This document shows positions 10,419-18,615 of a stretch of DNA of 64,000 nucleotides, in pieces (positions within the stretch are counted from its first letter, which is position 1; each line of letters begins with the position of its first letter). The translations under genes and the position numbers were made by a program. The notes below the pieces were generated by a model. The model saw only the letters and a program-made list of their open reading frames with translations, did not search any database and was not told where the DNA came from. This DNA is from Tropicibacter alexandrii (GTDB lineage: Bacteria; Pseudomonadota; Alphaproteobacteria; Rhodobacterales; Rhodobacteraceae). The stretch lies in assembly GCF_003667315.2 (NCBI RefSeq), contig NZ_RCTZ02000005.1, forward strand, positions 1 through 64,000. The letters are read 5' to 3'.

Positions 10419-10706
10419 ATGCCCGCTCTCTGGATCGCTCATGTCACCGTCACCGATGAAGAAGCCTATGGCAAATATGCCAAGCTTGCCGGGCCGGCCA
10501 TCGCCGCACATGGCGGCAGTTTCATCGCGCGCGGGGGACGTTACGTGCAACTCGAAGGCAAGGACCGGCCTAGAAACGTCGTGGCGCGCTTTCCCTCGGT
10601 GGAGGCGGCTGTCGACTGCTACCACTCCGACGCCTACCAAGAGGCGCTCAGCCATGCGCGCGGCGCGTCCGAACGTGAGCTGCTGGTGGTCGAGACGTCC
10701 GAGTGA
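10419..10706 (+). CDS. DUF1330 domain-containing protein
   Basis: A 95-residue protein with the DUF1330 pattern: an opening ALWIAHVTVTDEEAYGKYAKLA, a central GGSFIARGG followed by a charged turn, then VARFPSVEAAVDCYHSDAYQEAL. The family forms small dimeric alpha/beta barrels of unknown function, structurally like antibiotic-biosynthesis monooxygenase (ABM) folds. No catalytic role is established. Its TGA overlaps the GTG start of the MOSC gene, so the two are probably co-translated. Confidence 0.85.
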   Translation: MPALWIAHVTVTDEEAYGKYAKLAGPAIAAHGGSFIARGGRYVQLEGKDRPRNVVARFPSVEAAVDCYHSDAYQEALSHARGASERELLVVETSE

Positions 10707-11170
10707 GGACATTGGCCGATCTGAGGCGCACTTTCCCGCATGCCGGGAAAGTGGAATGGATCGGCCTGCGCTCTGCACGCAAGGAGCGAATGACCGTGGT
10801 GGCAGAGGCACAGGTCACGCCTGACGGGTTGCTGGGCGATCACGGGCGGCTTGGCAAACGCGCCGTCACCTTGATACAGGCAGAGCATCTTCCGGTGATT
10901 GCGGCCTTGGCCGGGCGGGAGGTGTCGGCGGCAGATTTGCGGCGCAATATCGTGGTGAGCGGGCTCAATCTGACCGCTGCACGCGAATTTGGTTTGCGCA
11001 TCGGCGATGTTGAACTGTCCTTGACTGTGCCCTGCGCGCCCTGTTCGCGCATGGAAACGGTGTTGGGGGCAGGTGGGTACAATGCCATGCGCGGTCATGG
11101 CGGGTGGTGTGCCGAGGTCCTCAGTGGCGGTGTTTTGCCGACCGGGGCGGAAGTTACAGTTCTTCTTTGA
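10703..11170 (+). CDS. MOSC domain protein
   Basis: The 155-residue product is a short stand-alone MOSC (molybdenum cofactor sulfurase C-terminal) domain. It shows GLLGDHGRLGKRAVTLIQAEHL, the segment ADLRRNIVVSGLNL and the conserved cysteine region VPCAPCSRMET. MOSC domains are thought to bind or transfer sulfur to metal-sulfur centres; the YiiM class also reduces N-hydroxylated compounds. The specific substrate here is unknown. The GTG start overlaps the DUF1330 stop (GTGA). Confidence 0.85.
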   Translation: MRTLADLRRTFPHAGKVEWIGLRSARKERMTVVAEAQVTPDGLLGDHGRLGKRAVTLIQAEHLPVIAALAGREVSAADLRRNIVVSGLNLTAAREFGLRIGDVELSLTVPCAPCSRMETVLGAGGYNAMRGHGGWCAEVLSGGVLPTGAEVTVLL

Positions 11171-11524
11171 AGTGTTCGGCGTAATTTCGCCGCGGGTTTT
11201 TCCAAGATCGGCAGGCGCTCGCTTGCCGCTGCAAAGCGGCTTCGGAAAGCGACTGATTCGTGTCATTTTGGGGCTGGCAGGTGCCCGAAGAGGCATAATT
11301 TTTTCGATACCAAGAATTGTTTCCGAATTGGAAATATCCACAACCCCTAGTTCGGGGCAAAAGCATTTGGAAACTATGGCAGGACAGGCACAGATTCCCG
11401 GTTTTTGGACCAAATTCGGGGTCAAAGGACGATTTTGCCGGTCTAGGTCAGGAATTCCTGTCGCGCCCCCGCGAAAATCTTGGCTAAGCTTCTCTCACCT
11501 TCAATTTTTCTTGGGAGAAAGATC
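11171..11524. other. 354-bp intergenic region, no gene recognised
   Basis: The stretch between the MOSC gene and the small secreted-protein gene has no recognisable coding sequence. It is more AT-rich in its middle (about 11295-11345) than the flanks. It presumably holds the promoter of the downstream gene; GGGAGAAAG at about 11513-11521 is that gene's ribosome-binding site. Confidence 0.5.
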
Positions 11525-11794
11525 ATGAAAAAAGTTCTTGCTGGCGCCATCCTTGCCGCGTCGACCCTGGCCGCTCCGGCCTTTGCCTGGGAAGGCAAAG
11601 TCGTCGCGTGCTACGACAAAGTCTGGGTTCCGGCCACCTATTCCTACTCCAAGGAGCTGATCATGGCGTCCCACACCGAGTGGGAGTGGCAGGACGGCCA
11701 GATGGTGAAGGTGTGGTACCCCGCCGTCTACAAAGAGAGCAAGCACATGAAATCGCCGGGCCACTACATCGCCCGCAAGGCGGCCTGCAAGTAA
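11525..11794 (+). CDS. Small secreted protein of unknown function
   Basis: The 89-residue product starts with a clear Sec signal peptide (MKKVLAGAILAASTLAAPAFA, cleaved before WEG). The mature part of about 68 residues is rich in Tyr, Trp and Lys and has two cysteines, one in VACYDK and one two residues from the end, which could form a disulfide in the periplasm. No family is recognised. The start is supported by GGGAGAAAG a few bases upstream; an in-frame extension to 11480 would bury the signal peptide. It stands alone, with a strong terminator after it. Confidence 0.75.
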   Translation: MKKVLAGAILAASTLAAPAFAWEGKVVACYDKVWVPATYSYSKELIMASHTEWEWQDGQMVKVWYPAVYKESKHMKSPGHYIARKAACK

Positions 11795-11816
11795 TTTGCA
11801 TTTTTTCATCTAAGGA

Positions 11817-11856
11817 GAGGCGCGGGGACTGCCACCCCGCGCCTCTTCGCTTTTCT
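11817..11856 (+). terminator. Rho-independent terminator of the small secreted-protein gene
   Basis: An 11-bp perfect stem (GAGGCGCGGGG at 11817-11827 with CCCCGCGCCTC at 11835-11845) and a 7-base loop are followed by TTCGCTTTTC, a T-rich tail on the plus strand. Confidence 0.85.
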
Positions 11857-11893
11857 GGGCACTGGATACGCGCCCGAGACCCGCGCCCAAAGA

Positions 11894-11926
11894 AAAACGC
11901 CCCGTGTCTTGCGACCGGGGCGTTTT
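11894..11926. terminator. Bidirectional terminator, typA side
   Basis: AAAACGCCCC (11894-11903) pairs with GGGGCGTTTT (11917-11926). There is an A-run before and a T-run after the stem, so it works on either strand. It lies 18 bases past the typA stop on the minus strand. Confidence 0.85.
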
Positions 11927-11944
11927 CGTTGACCTGTCAGGCGT

Positions 11945-13762
11945 TTACGGCTGACGCGACATGCGCTTGCGCTCATGCGGATCGAGATACCGCTTGCGCA
12001 GACGGATCGCGTTCGGCGTGACCTCGACCAGTTCGTCGTCGTTGATATAGGCGATGGCCTCTTCCAGCGACAGCGTGATCGGCGTGGTCAGGCGCACGGC
12101 CTCGTCCGTGCCCGAGGCGCGGACGTTGGTCAGCTTCTTGCCCTTGAGCGGGTTCACTTCGAGATCGTTGTCGCGCGAATGCTCGCCGATGATCATGCCC
12201 TGATAGACGGGCGCCTGTGCGCCGATCATCATCTTGCCGCGATCTTCGAGGTTCCACAGCGCATAGGCCACGGCCTCGCCGTTTTCCATCGAGATCAGCA
12301 CGCCCTGACGACGGCCCGGGATCGGACCCTTGTGCGGGGTCCAGCCATGGAAGACGCGGTTCAGCACGCCGGTGCCGCGCGTGTCGGTCAGGAACTCGCC
12401 GTGATAGCCGATCAGACCGCGCGAGGGCACATGGGCGATGATCCGGGTCTTGCCCGCGCCCGAGGGACGCATCTCGACCAGTTCACCCTTGCGATGGCCG
12501 GTGATCTTTTCGATCACGGCACCCGAGTATTCGTCATCGACGTCGATGGTGGCCTCTTCGACGGGCTCGTTCATCACGCCGTCGATCTCTTTCATGATGA
12601 CCTGCGGGCGCGAGATCGACAGTTCAAAGCCCTCGCGGCGCATGTTTTCGATCAGGACGCCCATCTGAAGTTCGCCACGGCCCGACACCTCGAAGGCCTC
12701 GCCGCCGGGGGTGTCCTTGATGCGGATCGCGACGTTGGTTTCGGCCTCTTTATACAGGCGGTCCCGGATCACGCGCGATTGCACCTTCTTGCCGTCACGG
12801 CCCGCCAGCGGGCTGTCGTTGATGCCGAAGGTGACGGTGATGGTCGGCGGGTCGATCGGCTGGGCTGCCAGCGGCGTGTCCACGGCCAGCGCGCAGATCG
12901 TGTCGGCGACGGTCGTTTTGGTCATCCCGGCGATGGAGACGATGTCACCTGCCTCGGCCTCTTCGATGTCCTGCTGTTGCAGACCGCGGAAGGCCTGAAT
13001 CTTGGTCACGCGGAACTGTTCGATCTTCTGACCGATGCGGCTGATGGACTGCACGGTCTGGCCAACCTTGAGCTTGCCGGATTCGACCCGGCCCGTCAGC
13101 ATCCGGCCCACGAACGGGTCGGCGCCCAGCGTCACTGCCAGCATGGTGAAGTCGTCATCGCGCTTTTTCACCTGCTTGGGCTGCGGCACGTGGTTGACGA
13201 TCAACTGGAACAGCGCGTCGAGGTTCTTGCGCGGGCCATCGAGTTCGGCGTCACACCAGCCGGAGCGGCCAGAGGCATAAAGATGCGGGAAGTCCAGCTG
13301 GTCCTCGTCGGCGTCGAGGTTCGAGAACAGGTCGAACACTTCGTCCAGCGCGCGGTCGGGTTCCGCGTCGGGCTTGTCGACCTTGTTCAGCACCACGATG
13401 GGGCGCAGGCCAAGCGCCAGCGCCTTCGAGGTCACGAACTTGGTCTGCGGCATCGGGCCTTCGGCGGCGTCCACCAGCAGTACCACACCGTCGACCATCG
13501 ACAGGATGCGTTCCACCTCGGCGCCGAAATCGGCGTGGCCGGGCGTGTCGACGATGTTGATCCGCGTGCCTTTCCATTCGACGCTGGTCGCCTTGGCAAG
13601 GATGGTGATCCCGCGCTCGCGTTCCAGATCGTTGCTGTCCATGGCGCGCTCGGCCACGGCCTGGTTGGCGCGGAAGGCGCCGGATTGTTTCAGTAGCTCG
13701 TCAACCAGGGTTGTCTTGCCGTGGTCAACGTGGGCGATGATCGCGACATTGCGCAATTCCAT
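11945..13762 (-). CDS. typA: Ribosome-associated translational GTPase TypA/BipA
   Basis: This is a 605-residue protein, the standard BipA length. The G domain begins MELRNVAIIAHVDHGKTTLV with the P-loop AHVDHGKT. It also shows the switch region RERGITILAK, DTPGHADFG (G3) and NKVDKPDAE (G4). EF-G-like domains III and V and the BipA-specific C-terminal domain (ending PHERKRMSRQP) follow. It binds 70S ribosomes and aids assembly and stress or cold adaptation. Start 13762 has AAGGACG upstream; the frame remains open to 14047, but that extension is not seen in the family. Confidence 0.95.
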   Translation of the reverse strand: MELRNVAIIAHVDHGKTTLVDELLKQSGAFRANQAVAERAMDSNDLERERGITILAKATSVEWKGTRINIVDTPGHADFGAEVERILSMVDGVVLLVDAAEGPMPQTKFVTSKALALGLRPIVVLNKVDKPDAEPDRALDEVFDLFSNLDADEDQLDFPHLYASGRSGWCDAELDGPRKNLDALFQLIVNHVPQPKQVKKRDDDFTMLAVTLGADPFVGRMLTGRVESGKLKVGQTVQSISRIGQKIEQFRVTKIQAFRGLQQQDIEEAEAGDIVSIAGMTKTTVADTICALAVDTPLAAQPIDPPTITVTFGINDSPLAGRDGKKVQSRVIRDRLYKEAETNVAIRIKDTPGGEAFEVSGRGELQMGVLIENMRREGFELSISRPQVIMKEIDGVMNEPVEEATIDVDDEYSGAVIEKITGHRKGELVEMRPSGAGKTRIIAHVPSRGLIGYHGEFLTDTRGTGVLNRVFHGWTPHKGPIPGRRQGVLISMENGEAVAYALWNLEDRGKMMIGAQAPVYQGMIIGEHSRDNDLEVNPLKGKKLTNVRASGTDEAVRLTTPITLSLEEAIAYINDDELVEVTPNAIRLRKRYLDPHERKRMSRQP

Positions 13763-14094
13763 GGGTCTCGTCCTTATTTCAGGGGTTGGCAGGCCCCTAG
13801 CCGGGTCTGGGTCAAAAGGCCAGAGAAAAACGGGCGATTGGGTGTGGCATGGTCGCACCAGCCCGGGAATGTCTCGGAAAAGGCGGGAACCGGCGGCTGT
13901 TCGCCGATCCAACACCGTGCCGGGCAGGGCTTTGAGCCAAGCCCCGCTCATCCGAGCCTCGAGTCCGGAAAACTTCCGCTTATCAAATGCTTGTGAAGTG
14001 GAACTTCGCGGCAGAGCCCATAGTTGAGCAGGTATCACGAGGCGCAAAACAAATCAGCGCCAACGGATCAGAGCAGACAGAAAGGACGTGCTCC
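13763..14094. other. 332-bp divergent intergenic region between typA and an outer-membrane protein gene
   Basis: No gene is seen here. It should contain divergent promoters for typA (minus) and the beta-barrel gene (plus). AAAGGACG at 14081-14088 is the ribosome-binding site of the latter. A loose GGAAC...GTT arrangement near 14010-14035 was not strong enough to call as a promoter. Confidence 0.4.
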
Positions 14095-14673
14095 ATGAAA
14101 CGCATTCTTATTGCGACAGTCGCTTCCCTGACCGCGACCACCGCATTTGCAGGTGGCGCCGACATGCCGCCGCCGGACGCGGTGGTCGTGCAGCCCGCAA
14201 CACCGGCCCCCGTCAGCTATGGCGGCGACTGGACCGGCTTCTACGGTGGTCTGAGCTATGGCAACCTCGACGCGCAAGCGGGCGGTGCCAGCGACAACGA
14301 CCAAACTTTTGCCGGCCATATCGGCTATGACTATGACCTCGGCGATTTCGTCGTGGGTGGCGAATACGAATACCAGGATGGCGGCGACGTGAACCTTGCC
14401 GGCGTCGATGTCGACAATGTGCAGCGGCTCAAGCTGCGCGGCGGCTATGACTTCGGCCGGACGCTGGTCTATGCAACGGCCGGTGCCGCCCAGATCGACA
14501 CGTCGATCGGTGATTCCACTGGTGCCGTCGGCGGTGTCGGCGTCGAATACAAGGTCACCGACAACTTCTCTGTCGGGGGCGAGGCGCTTGGCCACAACTT
14601 CAACGACATCGGTGGCACCGGGGTCGATGCCCAAGCGCAGACCTTCATGCTGCGCGGCAACTTCCGCTTCTGA
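14095..14673 (+). CDS. Outer-membrane beta-barrel protein
   Basis: A 192-residue protein with a signal peptide (MKRILIATVASLTATTAFA), a short Pro-rich linker and then alternating hydrophobic/polar strands typical of an 8-stranded barrel. These begin WTGFYGGLSYGNLDA, include GHIGYDYDLGDFVVGGEYEY and LKLRGGYDFGRTLVYATAG, and end LRGNFRF with the C-terminal Phe recognised by the BAM machinery. It resembles the Omp25/Omp31-like family of alphaproteobacteria. Its role is probably structural rather than enzymatic. It is a single-gene unit followed by a terminator. Confidence 0.85.
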   Translation: MKRILIATVASLTATTAFAGGADMPPPDAVVVQPATPAPVSYGGDWTGFYGGLSYGNLDAQAGGASDNDQTFAGHIGYDYDLGDFVVGGEYEYQDGGDVNLAGVDVDNVQRLKLRGGYDFGRTLVYATAGAAQIDTSIGDSTGAVGGVGVEYKVTDNFSVGGEALGHNFNDIGGTGVDAQAQTFMLRGNFRF

Positions 14674-14696
14674 TCTTGTCCAAGTCGAGATCTACG

Positions 14697-14725
14697 GCGC
14701 GTCCCTTCGGGGGCGCGCTTTTTTC
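14697..14725 (+). terminator. Rho-independent terminator of the barrel-protein gene
   Basis: GCGCGTCCC-TTC-GGGGGCGCGC forms a strong stem (one T-G pair), directly followed by six T residues. Confidence 0.85.
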
Positions 14726-14729
14726 ATGT

Positions 14730-15059
14730 CTAATGCGGCGTGGTGTCCGAAAACAGATTGATGACGAGGATGCCGGCGAGGATCAGTCCGATTCCAATGA
14801 TGGCAGGCAAATCCAGCCGCTGACCGAAGACGAAAAGGCCGATTGCTGCAATTGTCACTATTCCGAGGCCGGACCACAGCGCGTAGGCGAGCCCGACGGG
14901 GAAGTATTTCAGCGCATGTCCCAGCAGGTAGAACGCAGCCGCGTAGGCGATCACGACTACCAGTGACGGCAGCGGGCGGGTAAAGGCCTGACTGGCCTGA
15001 AGTGCCGTGGTTCCAATGGTTTCCGCGATGATCGCAAGCGCAAGGATGACATAGGGCAT
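14730..15059 (-). CDS. Small multidrug resistance (SMR) family efflux protein
   Basis: The protein has 109 residues, the normal SMR length, with four transmembrane helices. TM1 carries the essential glutamate in ALAIIAETIGTTALQAS. The TM3 motif reads GLAYALWSGLGIVTIAAIG, and the TM4 region LPAIIGIGLILAGILVIN follows. SMR proteins work as dual-topology dimers in the inner membrane, exporting cations, guanidinium or polyamines against protons. Subclass (EmrE, Gdx or SugE) cannot be fixed by eye. The start is ATG 15059; the longer frame to 15383 has no family support. Confidence 0.9.
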   Translation of the reverse strand: MPYVILALAIIAETIGTTALQASQAFTRPLPSLVVVIAYAAAFYLLGHALKYFPVGLAYALWSGLGIVTIAAIGLFVFGQRLDLPAIIGIGLILAGILVINLFSDTTPH

Positions 15060-15222
15060 GGCGGGCTCCGGCAGTGCGTGTGTCCAGCTAGTCAGCCCGG
15101 TACGGGAATTGCAATCCCCGCAAGACCGCTCGGAAAAGGTATTTCCAATTTTACCGATACTTAACCAGCTGGAAGGACGCCCGCGCCTAAGGTTCGGGAT
15201 GTCATTCCAACTGGAGGTAAAG

Positions 15223-15795
15223 ATGAAACGCGCACTGATGCTGACGACTTTCCTTGCGACGCTGTCCGGCGCCGCGCAGGCGGCAGAACCCGTCGAGGCC
15301 ATGCAGGGCTTTCTGACCGAACATATCATGGGCTGGGCGGCCAGCCCCGTGGTGATCGATGCGATCAATGGCCAGAACGTCACGACCCTTGGCTATGACG
15401 CCGCCCGGATCGACGAACTCGATCAGGCTTGGCGCGCGGAGGTGGGCACCAGTGCCACGCCGACGATCGACCCTGTCCTGTTCAACGCGGCCTCCGATTA
15501 CCTGCGGGCGCAGGTCGAGGCGATGGGCGGTGCGGTGACCGAGATCTTCATCATGGATGGGGTGGGCCTGAACGTCGCCGCCTCCGACGCGACCTCCGAT
15601 TACTGGCAGGGCGACGAGGACAAGTGGCAACAGACCTATGCCGTCGGCGCCGGGGCGCATCACTTCTCGGAAATCGAGTTCGATGAATCGAGCCAGACCT
15701 ATCAGGCCCAGATCTCGGTGACGATCACCGATCCCGCCACGGGGGCACCGATTGGCGCGATGACCGTGGGGGTCGATGCTGAACTGTTGATGTGA
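15223..15795 (+). CDS. Secreted stand-alone PDC/Cache-like sensor protein
   Basis: The 190-residue product has a signal peptide (MKRALMLTTFLATLSGAAQA) and a mature domain resembling the PDC/Cache ligand-binding fold. Typical features are IFIMDGVGLNVAASDATSDYWQ, GDEDKWQQTY and the closing strands QISVTITDPATGAPIGAMTVGVD. These domains are usually fused to receptors, but this one ends after the fold with no membrane anchor. CTGGAGGTAAAG precedes the ATG. The chemoreceptor gene starts 41 bases after the stop, or overlaps it if GTG 15792 is used. The pair probably act together, with this protein presenting a ligand to the receptor. Confidence 0.75.
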   Translation: MKRALMLTTFLATLSGAAQAAEPVEAMQGFLTEHIMGWAASPVVIDAINGQNVTTLGYDAARIDELDQAWRAEVGTSATPTIDPVLFNAASDYLRAQVEAMGGAVTEIFIMDGVGLNVAASDATSDYWQGDEDKWQQTYAVGAGAHHFSEIEFDESSQTYQAQISVTITDPATGAPIGAMTVGVDAELLM

Positions 15796-15836
15796 CCACG
15801 GCAGGCGCAACGCAGTCTTTTGTTTTGGGGGATACA

Positions 15837-17600
15837 ATGAGCAAATCGAACAGAACACGTGTTTGGGGCATGGCCCTGCACTCGGTTTTTCTGCGTTGCG
15901 CCGGCATCATGGCGGTGACGACGGTGGTCGTCGCCGGCACCATGGCCTACCAGTCCGCACGCCTGACAGAGGGTCTGGCCAAACACGGGGTGATCGAGCA
16001 ACTTGACAAGGCGTCCTTGTCCACTGCCGAGGCACTGGTCAAGCCGATCCGTTTCAAGTCACTCCCGAAAGTGCAGGAGACCATCGACAACAGTCTCGCG
16101 CTTGCGGGCGATCTTGGCAGAGGGGGCTTGGTCCTCGATCTCGAGGGCAATGTGCTGGCCGAAAGTGGCGTCGCCGATGACCCCGACCTGTCCGGAGAAC
16201 TGGCCGCGCTTGCCGCCGCCGCCCTTGCGGATGCTGCCGTGGTGTCGGGCGAGTCCGGTTTGATGCGGGCCGAGCCGATCTATGCCGAACCCGGCGGTGA
16301 TGTGATCGGTGCGATGGCGATGGCGTTCTCCGCCGATGTGCAACTGGCCGCGGTGCGCAGCCAGAACCTCGAAATCCTGATGATCGCGGTTGGTCTGTTC
16401 GTCGTCCTGTCGCTGCTGTCCACGTTGCTGCTGCGCCGGACGCTGGGGCGACCCCTGAACCAGATGACCGGCGCAATCGCCACGGTCGCCAAGGGCGATT
16501 ATGATCTCGAACTGGCAATGACCGCGCGCCGCGATGAATTCGGTTCGATGGCGCAGAACCTTCAGGATCTGACGACGACGCTGAAGGCAAATCGCGATGC
16601 CGACGCGCAACGGGCCAGCCAGATGGAGGAACAGACGCGCGTGGTCGAGGAACTGTCGCAGGCCCTTGACCGGCTGGCGGAGGGGGTTCTGGCGCAGGAA
16701 ATCACCCAAACGTTCCCCTCCGAATACGAGGCGCTGCGAAACAACTTCAACCGCGCCGTCGCCTCCCTTCGGACCGCGATCCTGAAGGTCCGGCAGAGCG
16801 CAACGAACATCACCGGCTCTGCCGAGGAAATCTCGCGCGCATCCGATGATCTGTCGCAGCGCACCGAAACGCAGGCGGCGACGCTGGAACAATCTGCCGC
16901 CGCGCTCGAGGAATTGCTCAACAGCGTCAATGCTGCCGCCCAGAATGCCGGCAATGCCGATGCAACGGTGCGCAACGCCCGCGAAATCGCGACCCGCAAC
17001 GGCGAGATCATGCGCGAGGCGATCTCGGCCATGGGCGAGATCGAAAAAAGTTCGGACCAGATTTCGGAAATCATCACCGTGATCGACGACATCGCCTTCC
17101 AGACGAACCTTCTGGCTTTGAATGCGGGGGTCGAGGCGGCGCGCGCCGGCGAGTCCGGCAAGGGCTTTGCCGTGGTAGCCTCCGAGGTGCGGGGGCTTGC
17201 CCAGCGATCGGCAGAGGCGGCGCAACAGATCAAGGACCTGATCATCGGATCGACCGAACAGGTTCAGAGCGGCGTCGAACTGGTGGAGCGTGCAGGCAAT
17301 GCGCTGCAGGAAATGGTGACCAAGGTCGCCGAAATCTCGGACATGGTCGCAGAGATCGCGCAGGGGGCCGGGGAACAGGCACGCGGTCTGGACGAGATCA
17401 ATGTCGGCGTGGCCAATCTGGACCGCGTGACCCAGCAGAACGCGGCCATGGTCGAAGAGGCAACCGCCGCCGCGCATATGCTCAAGAGCGATGCGGGCGG
17501 GCTGGCCGATCAGGTCGCGGTCTTCATCACCGATGCGTCGGGCGCGCCGGACATGGCCCCGGCGCCCGCTTCGGCGGCCCGGTCGGTACGGGCGGGCTGA
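15837..17600 (+). CDS. Methyl-accepting chemotaxis protein (transmembrane)
   Basis: A receptor of 587 residues. TM1 (IMAVTTVVVAGTMAYQ) is near the N-terminus, followed by a periplasmic segment of about 130 residues and TM2 (ILMIAVGLFVVLSLLSTLLL). A HAMP domain follows (RRTLGRPLNQMTGAIATVAKGDYD). The cytoplasmic coiled-coil carries the conserved hairpin tip [20 protein letters not shown] and then [22 protein letters not shown]. It would signal through CheW/CheA. ATG 15837 follows GGGGGATACA; a GTG at 15792 overlapping the previous stop is an alternative. Its last 91 bases overlap the convergent LysR gene. Confidence 0.92.
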   Translation: MSKSNRTRVWGMALHSVFLRCAGIMAVTTVVVAGTMAYQSARLTEGLAKHGVIEQLDKASLSTAEALVKPIRFKSLPKVQETIDNSLALAGDLGRGGLVLDLEGNVLAESGVADDPDLSGELAALAAAALADAAVVSGESGLMRAEPIYAEPGGDVIGAMAMAFSADVQLAAVRSQNLEILMIAVGLFVVLSLLSTLLLRRTLGRPLNQMTGAIATVAKGDYDLELAMTARRDEFGSMAQNLQDLTTTLKANRDADAQRASQMEEQTRVVEELSQALDRLAEGVLAQEITQTFPSEYEALRNNFNRAVASLRTAILKVRQSATNITGSAEEISRASDDLSQRTETQAATLEQSAAALEELLNSVNAAAQNAGNADATVRNAREIATRNGEIMREAISAMGEIEKSSDQISEIITVIDDIAFQTNLLALNAGVEAARAGESGKGFAVVASEVRGLAQRSAEAAQQIKDLIIGSTEQVQSGVELVERAGNALQEMVTKVAEISDMVAEIAQGAGEQARGLDEINVGVANLDRVTQQNAAMVEEATAAAHMLKSDAGGLADQVAVFITDASGAPDMAPAPASAARSVRAG

Positions 17601-18493
17601 TCCTGCGTCGTGGCGTGCAGCGTGGTCCGGACGCTATCGACCAGTGACTTGCGCAGCCATGCATGCATCGGCGCGTGATGTGTGCGCGTGGTCCAGACCA
17701 GCGATATCCGGAAGGGAGCTGGAAACGGGCAGGGCAGGTGGACCATCTGTCCTGTCAGCTGCGCCGCCAGCCGCGCGGGAATGGTCGATATCAGGTCGGT
17801 CCCCGCCAGCAGCTGGTCGATCCCGGCGGGGCTTGGCACGTCGATGATGGTGTTCAAGGCGTGACCCTCCGCTTCGAGGTCGCGCATGTATCCCGATCGC
17901 CAATCGGCACCGTAGCTGACGGTCACGTGCCGCGCCGCAAGGTAGTCTGCGGCCGTGAGCGGGGCTGGGGCCAAGGGGTTTGCCGCATCCATGACGCAGA
18001 CATACCGGTCATCGACCAGTGTGCGGCAGAAATAGTCGCTGGCTTCCGGAACGATCGGGCCCATCAGCAGGTCCGCTTCGCCGGATTTCAGCAGGTCGGG
18101 TCCCAAATGGGTCGCCTGCACGAGGCGCAGCCGCAATCCCGGCGCCTCGCGTTGCAGGTTGCGCAGGATGGTCGGCAGCCAGAGCAGACGCTCATAGTAG
18201 TTGCACGCGACGGTCACGGTGCCTTCGGCCTCGCTGGGGCAGAAAACGGCAGGCGCCGCCATGCGGTCGAATTGCGCCAGTAGATCGATCGCCTGCACCA
18301 CCAGCCCGTCGCAACGTTCGGTTGGAATGACACGTCCGCCTTGGCGGAAAAACAGCGGGTCGCCAAAGAACCGCCGCAGCTTTTCGATCGTGTAGCTGAC
18401 GGCGGATTGGTTCACGTCCAATTGCGCGGCCGCGCTGGTGAAGGAGCGCAACTGGTGGACCAAGACCAGAACGCGCAGCGCGGCGAGATCCAT
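17510..18493 (-). CDS. LysR-family transcriptional regulator
   Basis: The N-terminal winged helix-turn-helix is clear: DLAALRVLVLVHQLRSFTSA, then AAQLDVNQSAVSYTIEKLRRFFGDPLF. The effector domain follows (GTVTVACNYYERLLWLPTIL), with the C-terminal half ending in a long low-complexity tail. That tail is written on the strand opposite the last 91 bases of the receptor gene, so it may be a readthrough extension. Start 18493 (MDLAALR) is the typical LysR beginning; 18526 is possible. It is divergent from the P450 gene, its most likely target. The inducer is unknown. Confidence 0.9.
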   Translation of the reverse strand: MDLAALRVLVLVHQLRSFTSAAAQLDVNQSAVSYTIEKLRRFFGDPLFFRQGGRVIPTERCDGLVVQAIDLLAQFDRMAAPAVFCPSEAEGTVTVACNYYERLLWLPTILRNLQREAPGLRLRLVQATHLGPDLLKSGEADLLMGPIVPEASDYFCRTLVDDRYVCVMDAANPLAPAPLTAADYLAARHVTVSYGADWRSGYMRDLEAEGHALNTIIDVPSPAGIDQLLAGTDLISTIPARLAAQLTGQMVHLPCPFPAPFRISLVWTTRTHHAPMHAWLRKSLVDSVRTTLHATTQDQPARTDRAAEAGAGAMSGAPDASVMKTAT

Positions 18494-18557
18494 GTTCGAT
18501 GACGGCTCGGCCAAGGGTAGCTCCATTCGAAAATTCGATAGTCTGCATCAGCATTAT

Positions 18558-18576
18558 CCAATTGTTGCATGATTGG
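18558..18576. promoter_or_regulatory. Putative LysR operator in the LysR/P450 divergent promoter
   Basis: CCAAT-N9-ATTGG is an inverted repeat in the 122-bp space between the LysR start and the P450 start. LysR proteins bind interrupted palindromes in divergent promoters, so this is the best candidate, but it has not been tested. Confidence 0.45.
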
Positions 18577-18615
18577 CGGCCCCTTATCCAGTGTCCCAAA
18601 GGGAGGAGCACCGAG

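Noticed and set aside
14009-14035. GGAAC-N17-AGTT resembling an EcfG-type sigma promoter
   Set aside because: The -10 part is weak and many Rhodobacterales lack EcfG, so it was not called.
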